Positions 25,598 through 37,136 of a stretch of 64,000 nt of DNA are shown piece after piece; position 1 is the first letter of the stretch; every line of letters begins with the position of its first letter. Source of the DNA: Vitis vinifera (Eukaryota > Streptophyta > Magnoliopsida > Vitales > Vitaceae); assembly GCF_030704535.1 (NCBI RefSeq), contig NC_081822.1, forward strand, positions 31,331,001-31,395,000, read 5' to 3'. Both the position numbers and the translations under genes were made by a program. The notes under the pieces are model-generated. The model saw only the letters and a program-made list of their open reading frames with translations, did no database searches and was not told the origin of the DNA.

Positions 25598-27261
25598 GTA
25601 GTCCTACTGTTACTCCTGCCTCTAGTACCTTACCCGAAGCTATATATGAGGATCAACCTCCTTCTCCTTCCCCTGCTCCACGCATGACAACAAGGCTAAT
25701 GCGAGGTATAACCAAGAAGAAGACCATTCTTAATCTCTCTGTTGTAAAGATCTCAGAACCGTATACACTCAAACAAGCTCTCAAGGATCCAAATTGGATT
25801 CAAGCTATGGATTTAGAAATTGCTGCTCTTCATCGGAATCAAACTTGGGATCTTGTTGAACAGCCTTCTGAAGTTAATCTAATAGGCTGTAAGTGGGTAT
25901 ACAAGTTGAAACACAAGCCAGATGGGAGCATAGAGAGATATAAAGCCCAACTTGTGGCTAAGGGGTATAACCAAACTCATGGTCTTGATTATTTTGAGAC
26001 CTTTAGTCCGGTGGTTAAGGCTGCAACCATTCGAATCATACTAACTATGGCTCTCAGTTTTCAATGGGAAATTAGGCAGCTTGATGTTCACAATGCTTTT
26101 CTCAATGGTGAGTTAGAAGAGCAAGTCTACATGTCTCAACCTCCTGGCTACTTGGATACTACATTCCCAACCAAAGTGTGTCGATTGAAGAAGGCTTTAT
26201 ATGGTTTGAAACAAGCACCACGAGCCTGGTTTCAACGACTCAGTTCTGCCCTTATACAATGGGGATTCAGCAACTCTAGAACTGATAGTTCTATGTTTCT
26301 ACACTTTGGTGAGTCTACTACTTTGATTGTTCTTGTCTATGTTGATGATATAATCATCACTGGCTGCTCCTCAACACAGATTTCCTCACTCATTGCTAAG
26401 CTTGATTCTATTTTTACTTTGAGAGATTTGGGACAGCTATCATACTTCCTCGGTATAGAAGTCTCTTACCATGAAGGCTCTATGAATTTAAGCCAAACCA
26501 AATACGTTTCTGATATGCTTCATCGAACTGAAATGTTTGATACCAAACCAGCAAAAACACCCGGAGCTGTTGGGAAGAATTTGTCCAAGTTTGATGGTGA
26601 TCCTATGGACGAAGTCACTCAATATCGAAGTGTGGTAGGGGCACTTCAGTATCTAACAATAACAAGGCTTGATATAGCTTTTGCAGTTAATAAGGCATGT
26701 CAATTCATGCAACAGCCTACCTCAGCTCATTGGCTTTCAGTCAAAAGAATCCTTCGTTATCTTCAAGGAACAATGCAAGATGGGTTATTACTGAGTCCTT
26801 CAACCAATTTGACAATCAAAGGCTTCTCAGATGCAAATTGGGGTGCTCAACTTGATGATAGGCGAAGTTCCAATGGCTATTTGGTGTATCTGGGAGGTAA
26901 CTTAGTCTCTTGGTCCTCTACCAAACAAAAGGTGGTGTCTCACAGCAGTGCCGAGTCTGAATATTGTGGCCTTGCCTTAGCTACTGCAGAAATTATATGG
27001 ATGCAAGCCTTGTTGCAAGAGTTATGTGTTCCTATACCTGCGATTCCCCTGCTCTGGTATGATAATATTAGTGCTTATCATATGGCAAAGAACCCTGTGT
27101 TTCATGCTAGAACGAAGCACATTGAAATAGATCTTCACTTCATCCGAGATCAAGTCATACGAGGCAAGATACAATTGCATTTTGTTCCTACTGAAGATCA
27201 GCCAGCTGATCTTTTGACTAAGCATCTTACAAGTTCTCGGTTCTTGTCTCTCAAGTCATAG
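25594..27261 (+). pseudogene. Copia-1 reverse transcriptase-RNase H
   Basis: An open stretch of 555 codons, in a different frame from the integrase. RT: NPNWIQAMDLEIAAL-type entry, GCKWVYKLKHKPDGS, QLDVHNAFLNGEL, then the catalytic box YVDDIIITG. RNase H: GFSDANWGAQLDDRRSSNG...SSAESEYCGLA. It closes with the usual Copia tail (ADLLTKHL). The domain itself is undamaged, but it has no start of its own and would need the upstream frame, so as it stands it is probably not translated. Confidence 0.88.
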
Positions 27262-27299
27262 CTTTGCATAGCTCCAAGACCCTTTCACTTGAGGGGGGA

Positions 27300-27557
27300 T
27301 GATAAGCCAAAGATAGAGGAAGTGGTTACAGATCCCACGTGATAGTCTTTACTTGCTTTCTGTTTCCTTTATTTGTGTTGTTCTGTTGTAACAACTTCTT
27401 TCTAGAAGCTCTTGTGAGCTGTACTTTCTAATATGACAGTTATCTCTACAGTTGTCTTTACTTCTTGTAATAGAGTTTCTTGAACAATATATAAACTCTC
27501 TTTCACTCTTGTTTCTCCTACGAAGAGAACAGAGTTTTGCCTTCTCAAATTCTAACT
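27300..27557 (+). repeat. Copia-1 3' LTR
   Basis: 258 bp, follows the polypurine tract. About 97% identical to the 5' LTR, with one extra A (TTTCTAATATG versus TTTCTATATG). Confidence 0.93.
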
Positions 27558-27562
27558 AGCTC

Positions 27563-28143
27563 TCAACGAACTGAAACTCAAAAGAAACAATTTGGAATCA
27601 TGTGACTATTACATCAAGATAGATCAATGAAAACTTTGTCAAAAATAATGTTTCAAGGTTCCAAAAGAGTGATAAGAATGTGCAAAAAAAAAAAAAGAAT
27701 CCACAAATAATTAATCCTAATGTTTCAAGATTATCAGAGCAATACAGATCATAATAAACGAACAAATGCAATCAATAAAACCTCAAAATAGGCTGATCTA
27801 GTTATTAGAAAAAGAATCACCAGAAAAGAAATGATCAAGTTCATCATAGAAAAACACAGACCGCAAAAAATCATCTGTATTCCAAGGCAACGATCATAAA
27901 ATAAACGAACAAAATACAATCACCTGCTTTCCAGTAATCTGATCCAAATCGACATATAAGGATTACTAGAAATAACAGCTTAGAATCCTACAGAAATGAC
28001 CAGAATCAAGGTAGAAAATACAGAGACCACACAAAAATTCATTCCAAAATTCCAAAAAAAAAAAAAAAAACAAGAACCATAAAAACAGAGAATCATATGC
28101 TTGATTTTCGTGAATTCATGAAGAAATTTAAAGAGATTAGAAC
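27563..28143. other. AT-rich non-coding DNA (possible intron)
   Basis: No coding signal. Phrases such as GATCATAATAAACGAACAAA recur (near 27750 and 27893), suggesting small local duplications. If the exon proposed at 28144-28190 is real, this would be its first intron, now carrying Copia-1. Confidence 0.4.
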
Positions 28144-28420
28144 CTGAAAAGAAAATGCAGTATGCAAAATCCTATAGCCTTAAGCCCCATGGCATGACAA
28201 TTTCTGCTGGAGCTCTCAATCTCCACTTCCTTCTTCCGAAACTCTAAGCTTTCCTTCTCTCTCCCTTTTCTCTCAAGTTCTTTCTCAAAAGAAATGAAGA
28301 ATCTCACAGTCAAAAAGAATCGCTACTCTTAACAGAGGCGGTTTCTCCTGTTTTTATACCGCCTCTGGAAACCTCTCGAAAACAGGTCGGTGATCCCCTC
28401 ACCTCACGTGACCTCACTAC
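28144..28420 (-). promoter_or_regulatory. Orphan promoter and possible first exon
   Basis: On the minus strand: a palindromic G-box TCACGTGA (28404-28411), then GGTATAAAAACA (TATA at about 28349-28360), about 150 bp of leader rich in AAG/GAGA, then CCATGGGG with ATG at 28190. Fifteen codons follow (MGLKAIGFCILHFLF, a short hydrophobic signal-peptide-like start) to a donor CAG|GTTCTAATC at 28144. The TATA box sits inside the loop of a perfect 10-bp inverted repeat (CAGAGGCGGT 28333-28342, ACCGCCTCTG 28358-28367). No downstream exon was found before or after Copia-1. It could be a broken gene's 5' end, or a chance arrangement. Confidence 0.35.
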
Positions 28421-29346
28421 TTCAACTCAATGCAAACATCATGATTCTCAAAAACCGGCACCACCTATTTTCCGGCCAAACAGGCCTTAACTTCAACCAA
28501 TTCTCCCGCCCCTCAGCTACTTCTATGAGACTTAGAATGCATAATACCCCCAAAACTTAGAGATGTCAAGAAAGAAAAGGACCTCAAACTTAATAAAATA
28601 ATAAAGAATAATTAACACACACCTCTTGAAAATGGTTGTAACTTAGGAATGCCAATCAAAATATAAACTACAATGCAATAAAAAGAGGTGACAATATGCG
28701 CGGCCCCTGCACCTCAGAAATGAGAACGCTCGACGCTAAGAGCCACTACGTCGTTTCATGGCCAGGCCGCAAGCTAGTGGTTGTACAGATCTTCGTCGAC
28801 AGCTGGACAGAACCAGAACGGAGACGTGGTATTATTGGTGAACACATTGGAAATGGGTTTCGGTGGAGCTGCTAATGGTGCGCGGTTGAAGAGGACAACG
28901 TGTTAGTTATCGTCGGCAGTGTGGAGAGGCGTTCGGGACTGAGGTAGGAGCTCTGAACCTGAAGACAGCTCCGGAAAGGCACGTGAGGAGGAAAACTGAA
29001 CCTGAAGACAACTCCAGCTAGGTGCATGAGGAGGAGAAGAAGATGGGTATGGGGTGTTTGATGGCTTGCATGCAGGAGGTAAGGCAGCTGGTAGACCGGT
29101 TGGTGTAACTTTGGCAGCCCAAAAGAGAGTATGGCTATAGCAGGGAAGGGCGATTGATGGGAGCTGCGTCAAGGTGGTCTTAGGATGGAGTTTGGGCAGA
29201 AGAAAAGCAATGAAGGACAGCTGGAGGATGGCTAACGCAGTGTCGCTAGAATGCTAGGATAGTGGGTTTGATATGAAAGGTTGCTAGGGCGGCTGATGGT
29301 ATGCGTGTAGAGGTGGTCTTGGGCAGCAAAACTGGGCTGTAGCATG
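28421..29346. other. GC-richer unassigned sequence
   Basis: From about 28690 the DNA is clearly richer in G+C than the surroundings. The only longer ORF (29172-28903, minus, 89 codons, Ser/Pro-rich) has no recognisable domain. No TIR or LTR borders were found. Origin unknown; it may be a degraded repeat. Confidence 0.4.
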
Positions 29347-29354
29347 GCTGGCTG

Positions 29355-29717
29355 TAGGGGTCTCCAAAAAGTCCGCGGCCCGCGGCCCGCTTTAGGCCCG
29401 GCCCGTAGGCCCGCCTTTAATTTTTTTTAAAAAAATAATATACTATATTTTTATATATATATATATAACTAAATCATTTAATAAGCACAAAAGAAATGTA
29501 GCTCAGTTGGTTAGAGCCTTGAAATTTAAGCTTGAGGGGAGGGGTTCAAATCCCCCCCTCTTCCTTCCTTTATTTAAAAGCCATTTTGGCTTATTTAAAA
29601 AAGCCCGCGGGCTCATAGGCCGGGCTGCGGGCCTAGCATTTTAGCTCGGCCCGGCCCGGCCCGAGCTGGGCCGCGGGCCTCCTATTTACGGCCTGGCCCG
29701 CTCGTTGGAGACCCTTG
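29355..29717. mobile_element. hAT-type MITE with 8-bp TSD
   Basis: 363 bp with inverted ends TAGGGGTCTCCAA / TTGGAGACCCTTG and a perfect 8-bp TSD GCTGGCTG (29347-29354 and 29718-29725), the hAT signature. Flanking subterminal arms are strongly GC-rich and mutually complementary (CCGCGGCCCGC, GGCCCGGCCC), so the element can fold into a long hairpin. The middle is AT-rich and contains a tRNA-like segment. No transposase, so it is non-autonomous. Confidence 0.85.
29492..29565 (+). other. tRNA-like (Pol III A/B-box) segment inside MITE
   Basis: A-box-like TAGCTCAGTTGG at 29499-29510 with a paired D stem (GCTC/GAGC), and B-box-like GGTTCAAATCC at 29543-29553 in a T-arm (GGGG TTCAAAT CCCC). The acceptor stem (AGAAATG versus CCTCTTC) and the anticodon stem do not pair, so it is not a working tRNA. 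It could be a tRNA pseudogene or the head of a tRNA-derived SINE captured by the MITE. Confidence 0.6.
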
Positions 29718-29825
29718 GCTGGCTGCAAGGTTGTATTTTACAGCTATATGTATCTAGGGTAATAGGGTTATGGGCTGGTACGAGTGTGTAATTTGGTTGA
29801 TCAGTTCTGAGACAGTCCAAGTAGC

Positions 29826-30110
29826 GAGCTTTGACTCAAAACAATACGTTTTAAAAAAAAAAAAATTCATAAAGTATCCATATTTTAAAAATAATGTTCA
29901 TGTGCCACGTAGATTATCACGTCATAAAAGATTTTACTTTTTAAAAATTTAAATCTACATCACGTAGATTACCATGTCATAAAACTGTAGTTGATAATCA
30001 ATCACGGTTTTACTTTTTAAAAATTTAAAACCGTAGTTGGTGACTAAGGCTTTAACTATTTTTAAAAACAATCAAAATCGTAGTCACCAACTACGTCTTT
30101 AACTTTAATT
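29826..30110. repeat. MULE left terminal inverted repeat
   Basis: About 285 bp, imperfectly complementary to 41850-42124. It contains a ~60-bp direct duplication (two CACGTAGATTA...CATAAAA segments) and three hairpin-type units: one degenerate near 29985, one at 30032-30048 (CGTAGTTGGTGACTAAG) and one at 30079-30095 (CGTAGTCACCAACTACG). Confidence 0.85.
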
Positions 30111-31346
30111 TTATATATAAATATATATTTATATATATATTTAACTTTAATTTTTTTAAATAAAATATTATATTATTTTGATTTTATATTGATTAAAAAT
30201 ATGTAAGTGGTGTAATAAAAATATTTAATTTTAATTGATCTCATTATTTAAAAAATAGTAATATATGAAATTAAATAATTGAGGTCTTCAATTTGATATA
30301 AAAATATATTTTGATAATTTTATTAAAATATTTGGCACTACACTCAATATAAATATAATTAGTTATAAATATACTATTTTATACCCTCATAATGAAGAAC
30401 ATTATATTATTTTGCAAATTTGTGTAAAAATTAAAGTCAATTTATGCACTTGTACAAAATATAATATAACTTCAAGTAGGTAAATAATTGGAAAATTACT
30501 TAAATACAACAATTTTTTTTTTTTTTTTCCATTTTTCTCCTTTCAAAATGGGATCAAAATGGAATGGAAAGGCTTAAAATGTTAAACTTAAAATGCCAAC
30601 CTAAAAGAATTTGTTTTTCCACTTCTTAAAATATAGAATTGTAGAAAAAAATACCTTTGTTTTTCCAATCAATTCACTATTTAGTTTAATTGTTTTGGTA
30701 AATAGATGAAAATGCTTTTGGAATATTTTTGTAAATTCATTGATAATAAGAAAAATGTTTCTTATTGGGTACTAATGGGAGTTTTGGGCAAAAATGATTT
30801 ATTTAAAACAGAAAATTAATAAAATAATTTTATTCTCAAAATAATTTTCAATGTGATGTGTGTCGTATTCATGTAGGTATTCACATCACAAAATTGTAAT
30901 TGGTAATCATGATTTTTGATTTTTTTTTTTTTTTAAAATAGTCAAAATGGTAGTTGGTGATCATAACTTTAAATATAAACCTAAAACCAATTTTTTAAGT
31001 TCAAATTTTAAATCATGTGAATGTTCAATTTTTTAAAAATTATTTTGATTAGAAGTTTAGATTGTAAATTTTTTTTAATACATTATTTTTTCTATATCAA
31101 TATAGTGTTGTTGTAACTAATTAGTTATAAATATAATTAGTTTAAATTTAAACCTAAAACCAATATTTTAGATTGTCAGATTGCTATATGTAAGTGGTAT
31201 ATATATATATATATATATATATAAGTTCAATTTAAGTTTAAAATTTATCATATTTTCATTTGAATATATAATAATTTGTTCATAATAAAAAAAAAGTTAA
31301 CAATATAATGCAAATGAAAATAAACACAAAAACTAAAAAACAATCC
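30111..31346. other. MULE left interior, non-coding
   Basis: Very AT-rich. A degenerate internal copy of TIR wording lies near 30870-30990 (GTAGGTATTCACATCAC, GGTAGTTGGTGATCAT). A (TA)n run lies near 31199-31222. No gene is seen. Confidence 0.6.
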
Positions 31347-34103
31347 TCAATGAGTGCCACATGATGGGGTCTTCCTCTTTTTCTGCGGACGCCTATGATA
31401 AAGAGACATCTCTGTGGAATCTATCTGTGCAATCTGCCATGTCTCAGTATGTATAGGTTGAGATGGAGTTGATGGAGGCAAGACTTGACGTCTACGTGGA
31501 CCACGACGTCTCCTAGGTGGACATACATCTAGCTGTGTAACATGTGTAAGGGTATAATGCATGGTGGTCTCTATGGGAAGACGTGTAGGTGATGGTAAAG
31601 TGGTAGATGGTGGGGTGATCTCAGGTACAATGATATCTGATATGGTAGCATCTAGAAGAGATGATATAGGAGATGGAAGAATGACATCTGCTGTAATGGT
31701 AGCTGGTGCAATAACATCTGGTATAGTGGACTCGAGTAGAGAAGATATAAGTGATGATGGTGAGGTGACATGTGGTGTAGTGGTCTCCTCGAGAGAAGGT
31801 AGAGGTGATGGTAGACTAGTAGATAGTGGGGTAGTCTCTGGTATAGTGACATCAGGTATAGTGGCCTCTGTGGTAGGAAATATAGGTGATGGTAGAGTGG
31901 TATCTGATACGACATTCCCTAAGAGAGAAGGTCTAGGTGAAGGTGATGGTAGGGGTGAAGGGGAAAGTGTGGAAGCCTCAGGTGCAAATGGGGTAGATGA
32001 TGTGGATGGTGCTAACATGGTCTCAGGTGGATGCATAGATCGTCGAGGCTGTCAACCAACTCGCCCATCATCTCGTCTATTACCTCTCCCTCGACCTCGA
32101 ATAGGCTGCATCCTAACTGTAATGGCTGACACAGGTGGGCTCATGGATGGGTATGATGATGTAGGCAACTGACGGAGTGAATGTATGCAATGCTCCTCTC
32201 CAATAACATGCAAAATATCAATAGCAATCCGATGAATGTCGCATAATGCACCTGAAGTAGGCCTAACAGATCGACTAGCAATCTCAACCATACTAGTGAT
32301 CTAAAATAAATAAATAAATAAACGTTAAACAAACAAAAAATGATTTTTAATTAATTATAATTTAATAAACCATTTATAAATTAAAAAATCTTACCAATAA
32401 CTGACTAGCTACTGCTGTACTATGATACCTCATCTGATCTCTATGGAGAGGGAGTGTGATCAAATGTCGTGTAATACATCGGTACCACTCCATATATGGA
32501 TCATGAAACTGCATAACACCCACCATAGGTGGTGCAGTCGCAATACGCTCCTCACGACTACCCTATAAGGTAATATACTGTGCATGGAATGCTCCCCAAT
32601 CATACTTATGTCGTCCTCGCTTATCCACAGAATGGAGGTCTAACTTTATGGAACAAGATGGAGGTATCCCTTGTTGAAGGCCAAACTGTCGCAGCACTCT
32701 CTCCGGTCGATGCCACTCGACAATGTCAAAGCAACTAAGAGGTGACATCGTCCGCCAAATCTCCTAGTCTGCTAGAGATATCGCCGAAAGATGGGCAACT
32801 AAGTCTCCCATGTAAGACTCCCATAAAACCTGTTAAAATCAACATTTGACATTAATACTGAGTACAGGTTTATATGGTTAACAATAGCACATTACATCTT
32901 ATGTGTACCTGGTCATGGGTCTGTGCATCTAACTGGTCTCGATAAAATGTCAACACACATGATGGGTTTTGAACCCATGATAAAGGTACTCTCCACCTAC
33001 ATCCTAACGGATCAGCTGGTAAACCCTCGTGTAACAATGCCTCATCCCATAATCCGTGGTCTAACTGCTTAGCTGGTAAATCATCGGTTGCATCATGCTC
33101 TAAATGCTGGGCTGCTGGAGGGGCTGGTGGTCGACCAAAATCTGGGCGACCCACGTGGAGTCTCTCCCAAGACCACAATTGGAAAAAAATGTAACATTAA
33201 AATTTTACTTAAATTATAAACTTGAAGCAACTAGAAATTTTAATCTAATGTGAATAATTAATTATACCTATAATAGTGTGACACATCCAGCAATATCGGT
33301 GGCACCGTCCAAACTCGCTCAACACAACTCCCTATATAGGTGTGTTAATACTGCACTACCCCAACTATACATAGATGTTTGAGTCAAGTCTCTAAGTAGT
33401 GGGAGATAACACATATGGATGTGGGTACCCTTCTTGTCTGTAAATAGCGCTAAACCTATGAGTCCTAATATGAAAGCTCGTGCATACCGCTCTAATGTGG
33501 CATCATCTAAATCAACTGGTGGCTGAGAGAACTGGTGACATAGCCATCGTGTCGATATCGCTGATTCTTTAATCTCAGATATAAGGGGAGTCACTCCTAA
33601 AAGTTCATAACATAGCAGTGACCAATCTATGTCACATGTGCCAGTGATGGGAAGCCCATGAATACGAAGTCCTAATATGACAACAACATCCTGTAAAGTA
33701 ATGGTCATCTCCCCAACAGGTAAGTGACATGTGTGTGTCTTAGGACGTCATCTCTCAACTAGACTAGTGATCAATCCCTAATCTAGTGTAATGTATCCAA
33801 TAAGGTATACACCATAAAATCCAGATCGAATAATATAAGGTCGAAGACGAGAATCCATCTCCCACTCCCGCATAAACCTAGATATATGTTGTCGACAAGT
33901 CAAGACTGAAGCAAGCTGTAAAAATAGAAATATATCAATTAGATAATAAACTGCAAAATTTTCCATTATTTAATGAGATATTATGTGTTTGCATATACAT
34001 ACCTGGCCAGAGTCAACTAAATGAGACATGTGTCTATCTTGTAGAACCAAAACAGACGTATCTAATGGATATGGATCAGAACTATGTCCTCTATACTCTA
34101 TAT
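31347..34103 (-). pseudogene. Plant mobile domain (PMD/MAIN-like) gene of the MULE
   Basis: Encodes the TE-associated form of the PMD family ('serine/threonine phosphatase 7 long form homolog'/MAIN-like), role in transposition unknown. Likely exons: ~34103-34003 (SSDPYPLDTSVLVLQDRH), 33915-33268 (LRPYIIRSGFYG..., GEMTITLQDVVVILGLRI), 33178-32909 (LWSWERLHVGRPDF), 32829-32395 and 32300-31347, the last with a Pro/Ser/Thr-rich repeated tail ending in RRPQKKRK. Exons 2-5 are each a multiple of three, with GT donors. Exon 2 has stops replacing residues after YITLD, LVER, YRELC and at its end; exon 4 has two; exon 5 has one. The acceptor before exon 3 reads AA instead of AG. The start codon was not found. 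Dead, but exon frames are preserved. Confidence 0.8.
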
Positions 34104-34514
34104 CTGTAACAAAATTGTGAAGATAAATAAACAATACTTATTCTTTAAAAAAAAAATTATTTCTAATGGAATTTTTTAAAAAATTTATGGAGTTTTCCCT
34201 ATATTAAGTATATATCAATTTTATAAATTTAAGTACATCAATTTATTTATGACCAATAAACAAGTCATATTAGTCTAAATTAAAAATAGAGATACAAATA
34301 CAATTGGGCATTTTGTTAACATTTTTAATAGAAAATTTCAAAATTTTGACAAAGTATCCCCTATAATATGGACATTATTCCAAATACAAATGACCTGATT
34401 ATGCAAATAACATCAATATTTATAATCAAACCAAAGCCAATAATTGCATAAAGGTAGTATCAAAGTAGCTTACATCACAATATCCAAGAAAATTACATGC
34501 ATAAATCACATAGT

Positions 34515-37136
34515 CTAATCAATTCTATTACTGTTTTGACAAGAACGACGATTGTGGCCACTTTGTTTGCATAACTCACATGTAATAGAAGTCTTGCCCT
34601 CTCTAACATCCATTTCATTATGCAAACGACTCGATTTAGGTCGTCCACTTTATGCACGTTTTATCGACTCAGAAGGCACGATAATCGGACCATCATAAGG
34701 AGGCCACTCATATACATTAAAAATAGGATGGAACAAGGGTGCCCAAGAATTATAGTACGATTGTGTACTGTAGTAGTGTTGAATAAGTGGTCTAAAATCA
34801 ACTGAACGAAAATGACATGCTGCTAGAATATGGCTACATGGGAATCCATAGATGAGTGTTTTACCACATGTGCATGCATACTCCTGTAAGTTGATGCGAT
34901 ATGTTCGACCACGAGTTGAGCTACTCTTAGTACCCTTATTAGTCTTCACATGAAAGTGTCCTCGAATGTGATCATATAAAACAATCTCATGAGATCCCGC
35001 CTTAACCACATTTGCCTTAATCTTAGCATCAACATATAGAGTGTATTCCTCATTTGAAGCAAGTCGATTAGCACCTTGTTCCCTTCTCACAACAAAGTAA
35101 CTATTTAGCCGAAAAAATGTCAATTGAACCAAAGCAGTTATGGGTAAGCTACGAGCCCCTTTAAGCACACTATTGAACACCTCCGACATGTTTGTAGTCA
35201 TGATGTCATACCTTCGACCTCCGTCATGAGAGAGCGCCCATTTCTAAAAAAGGATTGCTTCCAACCATTGTTGTGCGACTGCATTAATCCTCCCAATTGT
35301 GTTCATATGTTTATTGAATTTTTCAATCTTGGTTGCTAAGGCTGCTCTGCACATCAGATTTTTCAATATTTTATCCTTGAATCGAGTCATAAAATTACTG
35401 GCAAGATGACACATACAAACCCTATGATATGCGTATGGCTCAGACCAACCAAGATGAACATCGCTCATTGCAGCCATAATGCCTGGATGTCGATCTGATA
35501 TAACACAAAGTCCCCTCCTATGGGTTACTCTGGTTCTAATACATGTCAAAAACCAGCCTCAACTATCAATATTCTCACCCTCTGTTAGGGCAAAAGCCAA
35601 TGGGAATAACCGATTATTTCCATCACAGCCTATAGCAATCATTAAAGTGCCTTTATACTTGCCATACAAATGTGTACCATCAATACTGAGTACAGGCCGA
35701 CAATGCTTGAATCCTTCAATAGATGGATGAAATGTCTAAAAAACTTGCTGAAATATCTCTGTATTCTCCATAATACCAGGAAATGTTTTTGAAATAACAA
35801 CACATCCTAGATTTGCCTGCTTTAAGGCAATGAAAAAATGTGGCAGCTCTACATATCACTTATAAAAATCACCAAATAAGTTTGTAAGAGCTTTAAGCTT
35901 CGCTTTAGATGTCTTTTTGTATGATATTTGGTATCCGAATTTCTCAACAATACTTGCTTGAATAGTAGCCACTAACAATGTGAATTGTGCCTTAATCATT
36001 CCTTGGATATGAGCAGCAATCAAGTTGGAATCTAATTGTTGATGGTCCCGATTTAAGCAAGGATTTATACATTTGTGCGGACCATTGTATTTATTGATTG
36101 CAAATGAAGTTGTACATTTTACAAGCATAGCACGGAGTTTCCATGGACATTGAGATTGCTTAGCCTTCTTGCATCTTAAGACTAACAACTTTGTAGTTGA
36201 CTCAACAACAACGTACTCTTGATGTGCAGTAATAGAGTACAACTTTGCAGCATGTTGTAAATTTGCTTTTGAATTAAAAACTTGGCCAACCATGAACTCT
36301 CCACCCGAGTTTCCAATATTAGTGTTCCCCTATGGCGTCCAATCACTTGAAACGGCATTACCAATGTTTTCTACATTTTCAAACTACAATGATGGTGCCG
36401 AGTGATACTGAACAGTCGAAAACTCTATTGGGTCCTCAGGATCTGGGTTATTTGACATATCACAACATTTCCCATCCACAGAGACATATCTCCCTTGTTC
36501 ATCTTCCATTGCTTTGTGAAGAGCTAAGAAAGATGAAACAACATTAACATTATTGTTTTCCTCATCAATAACATCGAACACCCCATCGCCATCATGTTGA
36601 ATATCTTCTGCTCTCTCACTTTGATCATCACCTTCTTGGGATTCACATTCTTCTTCATCTTCATCTGCTCTACACTCATAAGTCATTGCAACAGGGGCAC
36701 TACTAGGTCCACAACCATACTCAAATTCCTCAACATTATCATTTTGTCCGAGTAATAATTGTGTGAAGTTACCCAATAATTGCCCTCTCACCTGTGGTTG
36801 TACTGGCACTTGCTCAATATACAATTCAATTTCGTCCATTCCAAATGTGTTTACCAATTTCAACATTTGAGATAAACTATTATCATCCCATATTGGACAA
36901 GGTTGGAACCTATTTTCCCTTTTTAAAGGATACTGACATTTGATGACTAATTGAAATTGTTTTTTGTCAATGCCAGTTCTCGAGTATATCATAGATAACA
37001 AGTGTTCGTAGGTTGAACTAACAGGCACATCCAAAGGCACAATTACAGCTTCATCCCCAATATACTTTACATCTGTTTCTGTCCTCAACATTTTTCCTTT
37101 ATAAAAGCAAATCACAGGAACAATAGATTCAGACAT
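34515..37136 (-). pseudogene. mudrA: MULE transposase (mudrA)
   Basis: 873 codons in one frame from ATG 37136 to TAG 34517-34515, broken by seven in-frame stops at 36384, 36330, 35856, 35736, 35559, 35244 and 34650 (lower coordinate of each codon) and no frameshift. N-terminal PB1-like plant MULE region (VICFYKGKMLRTETDVKYIG), acidic stretch, MuDR DNA-binding zinc domain ~36290-36080 (VGQVFNSKANLQHAAKLYSI..., CPWKLRAMLV), transposase core (LSIDGTHLYGKYKGTLMIAI with the first Asp; VISDRHPGIMAAM with the second; HRVCMCHLASNF), SWIM zinc finger (CTCGKTLIYGFPCSHILAAC) and a C-terminal CCHC knuckle (CELCKQSGHNRRSC). The catalytic Glu was not assigned. It would cut and join TIR ends if intact. Confidence 0.9.

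Larger units (their letters stand above)
22743..27557 (+). mobile_element. Copia-1: young LTR retrotransposon
   Basis: Complete structure on the plus strand: 5' LTR 22743-22999, primer-binding site 23000-23012 (TGGTATCAGAGCC, initiator-Met type), gag, protease, integrase, RT and RNase H in Copia order, polypurine tract GAGGGGGGA at 27291-27299, and 3' LTR 27300-27557. A perfect 5-bp TSD AGCTC flanks it (22738-22742 and 27558-27562). The two LTRs differ by about six substitutions and one 1-bp indel over 257 bp (about 97% identical, counted by eye), so the insertion is recent. LTR ends are TGATAAG...TCTAACT, i.e. TG..CT rather than TG..CA. Two in-frame TAGs and one frame change make this copy non-autonomous. 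Confidence 0.95.

Noticed and set aside
28903..29172. 89-codon minus ORF in GC-rich DNA as a gene
   Set aside because: No domain, no supporting start context and low-complexity Ser/Pro composition.
29492..29565. Functional tRNA gene
   Set aside because: Acceptor and anticodon stems do not pair; only the D- and T-arm regions are tRNA-like.
31561..32172. 203-codon plus-strand ORF, Gly/Val/Asp-rich
   Set aside because: It is the antisense of the repeated Pro/Ser/Thr-rich tail of the PMD gene; open only because that tail is repetitive.
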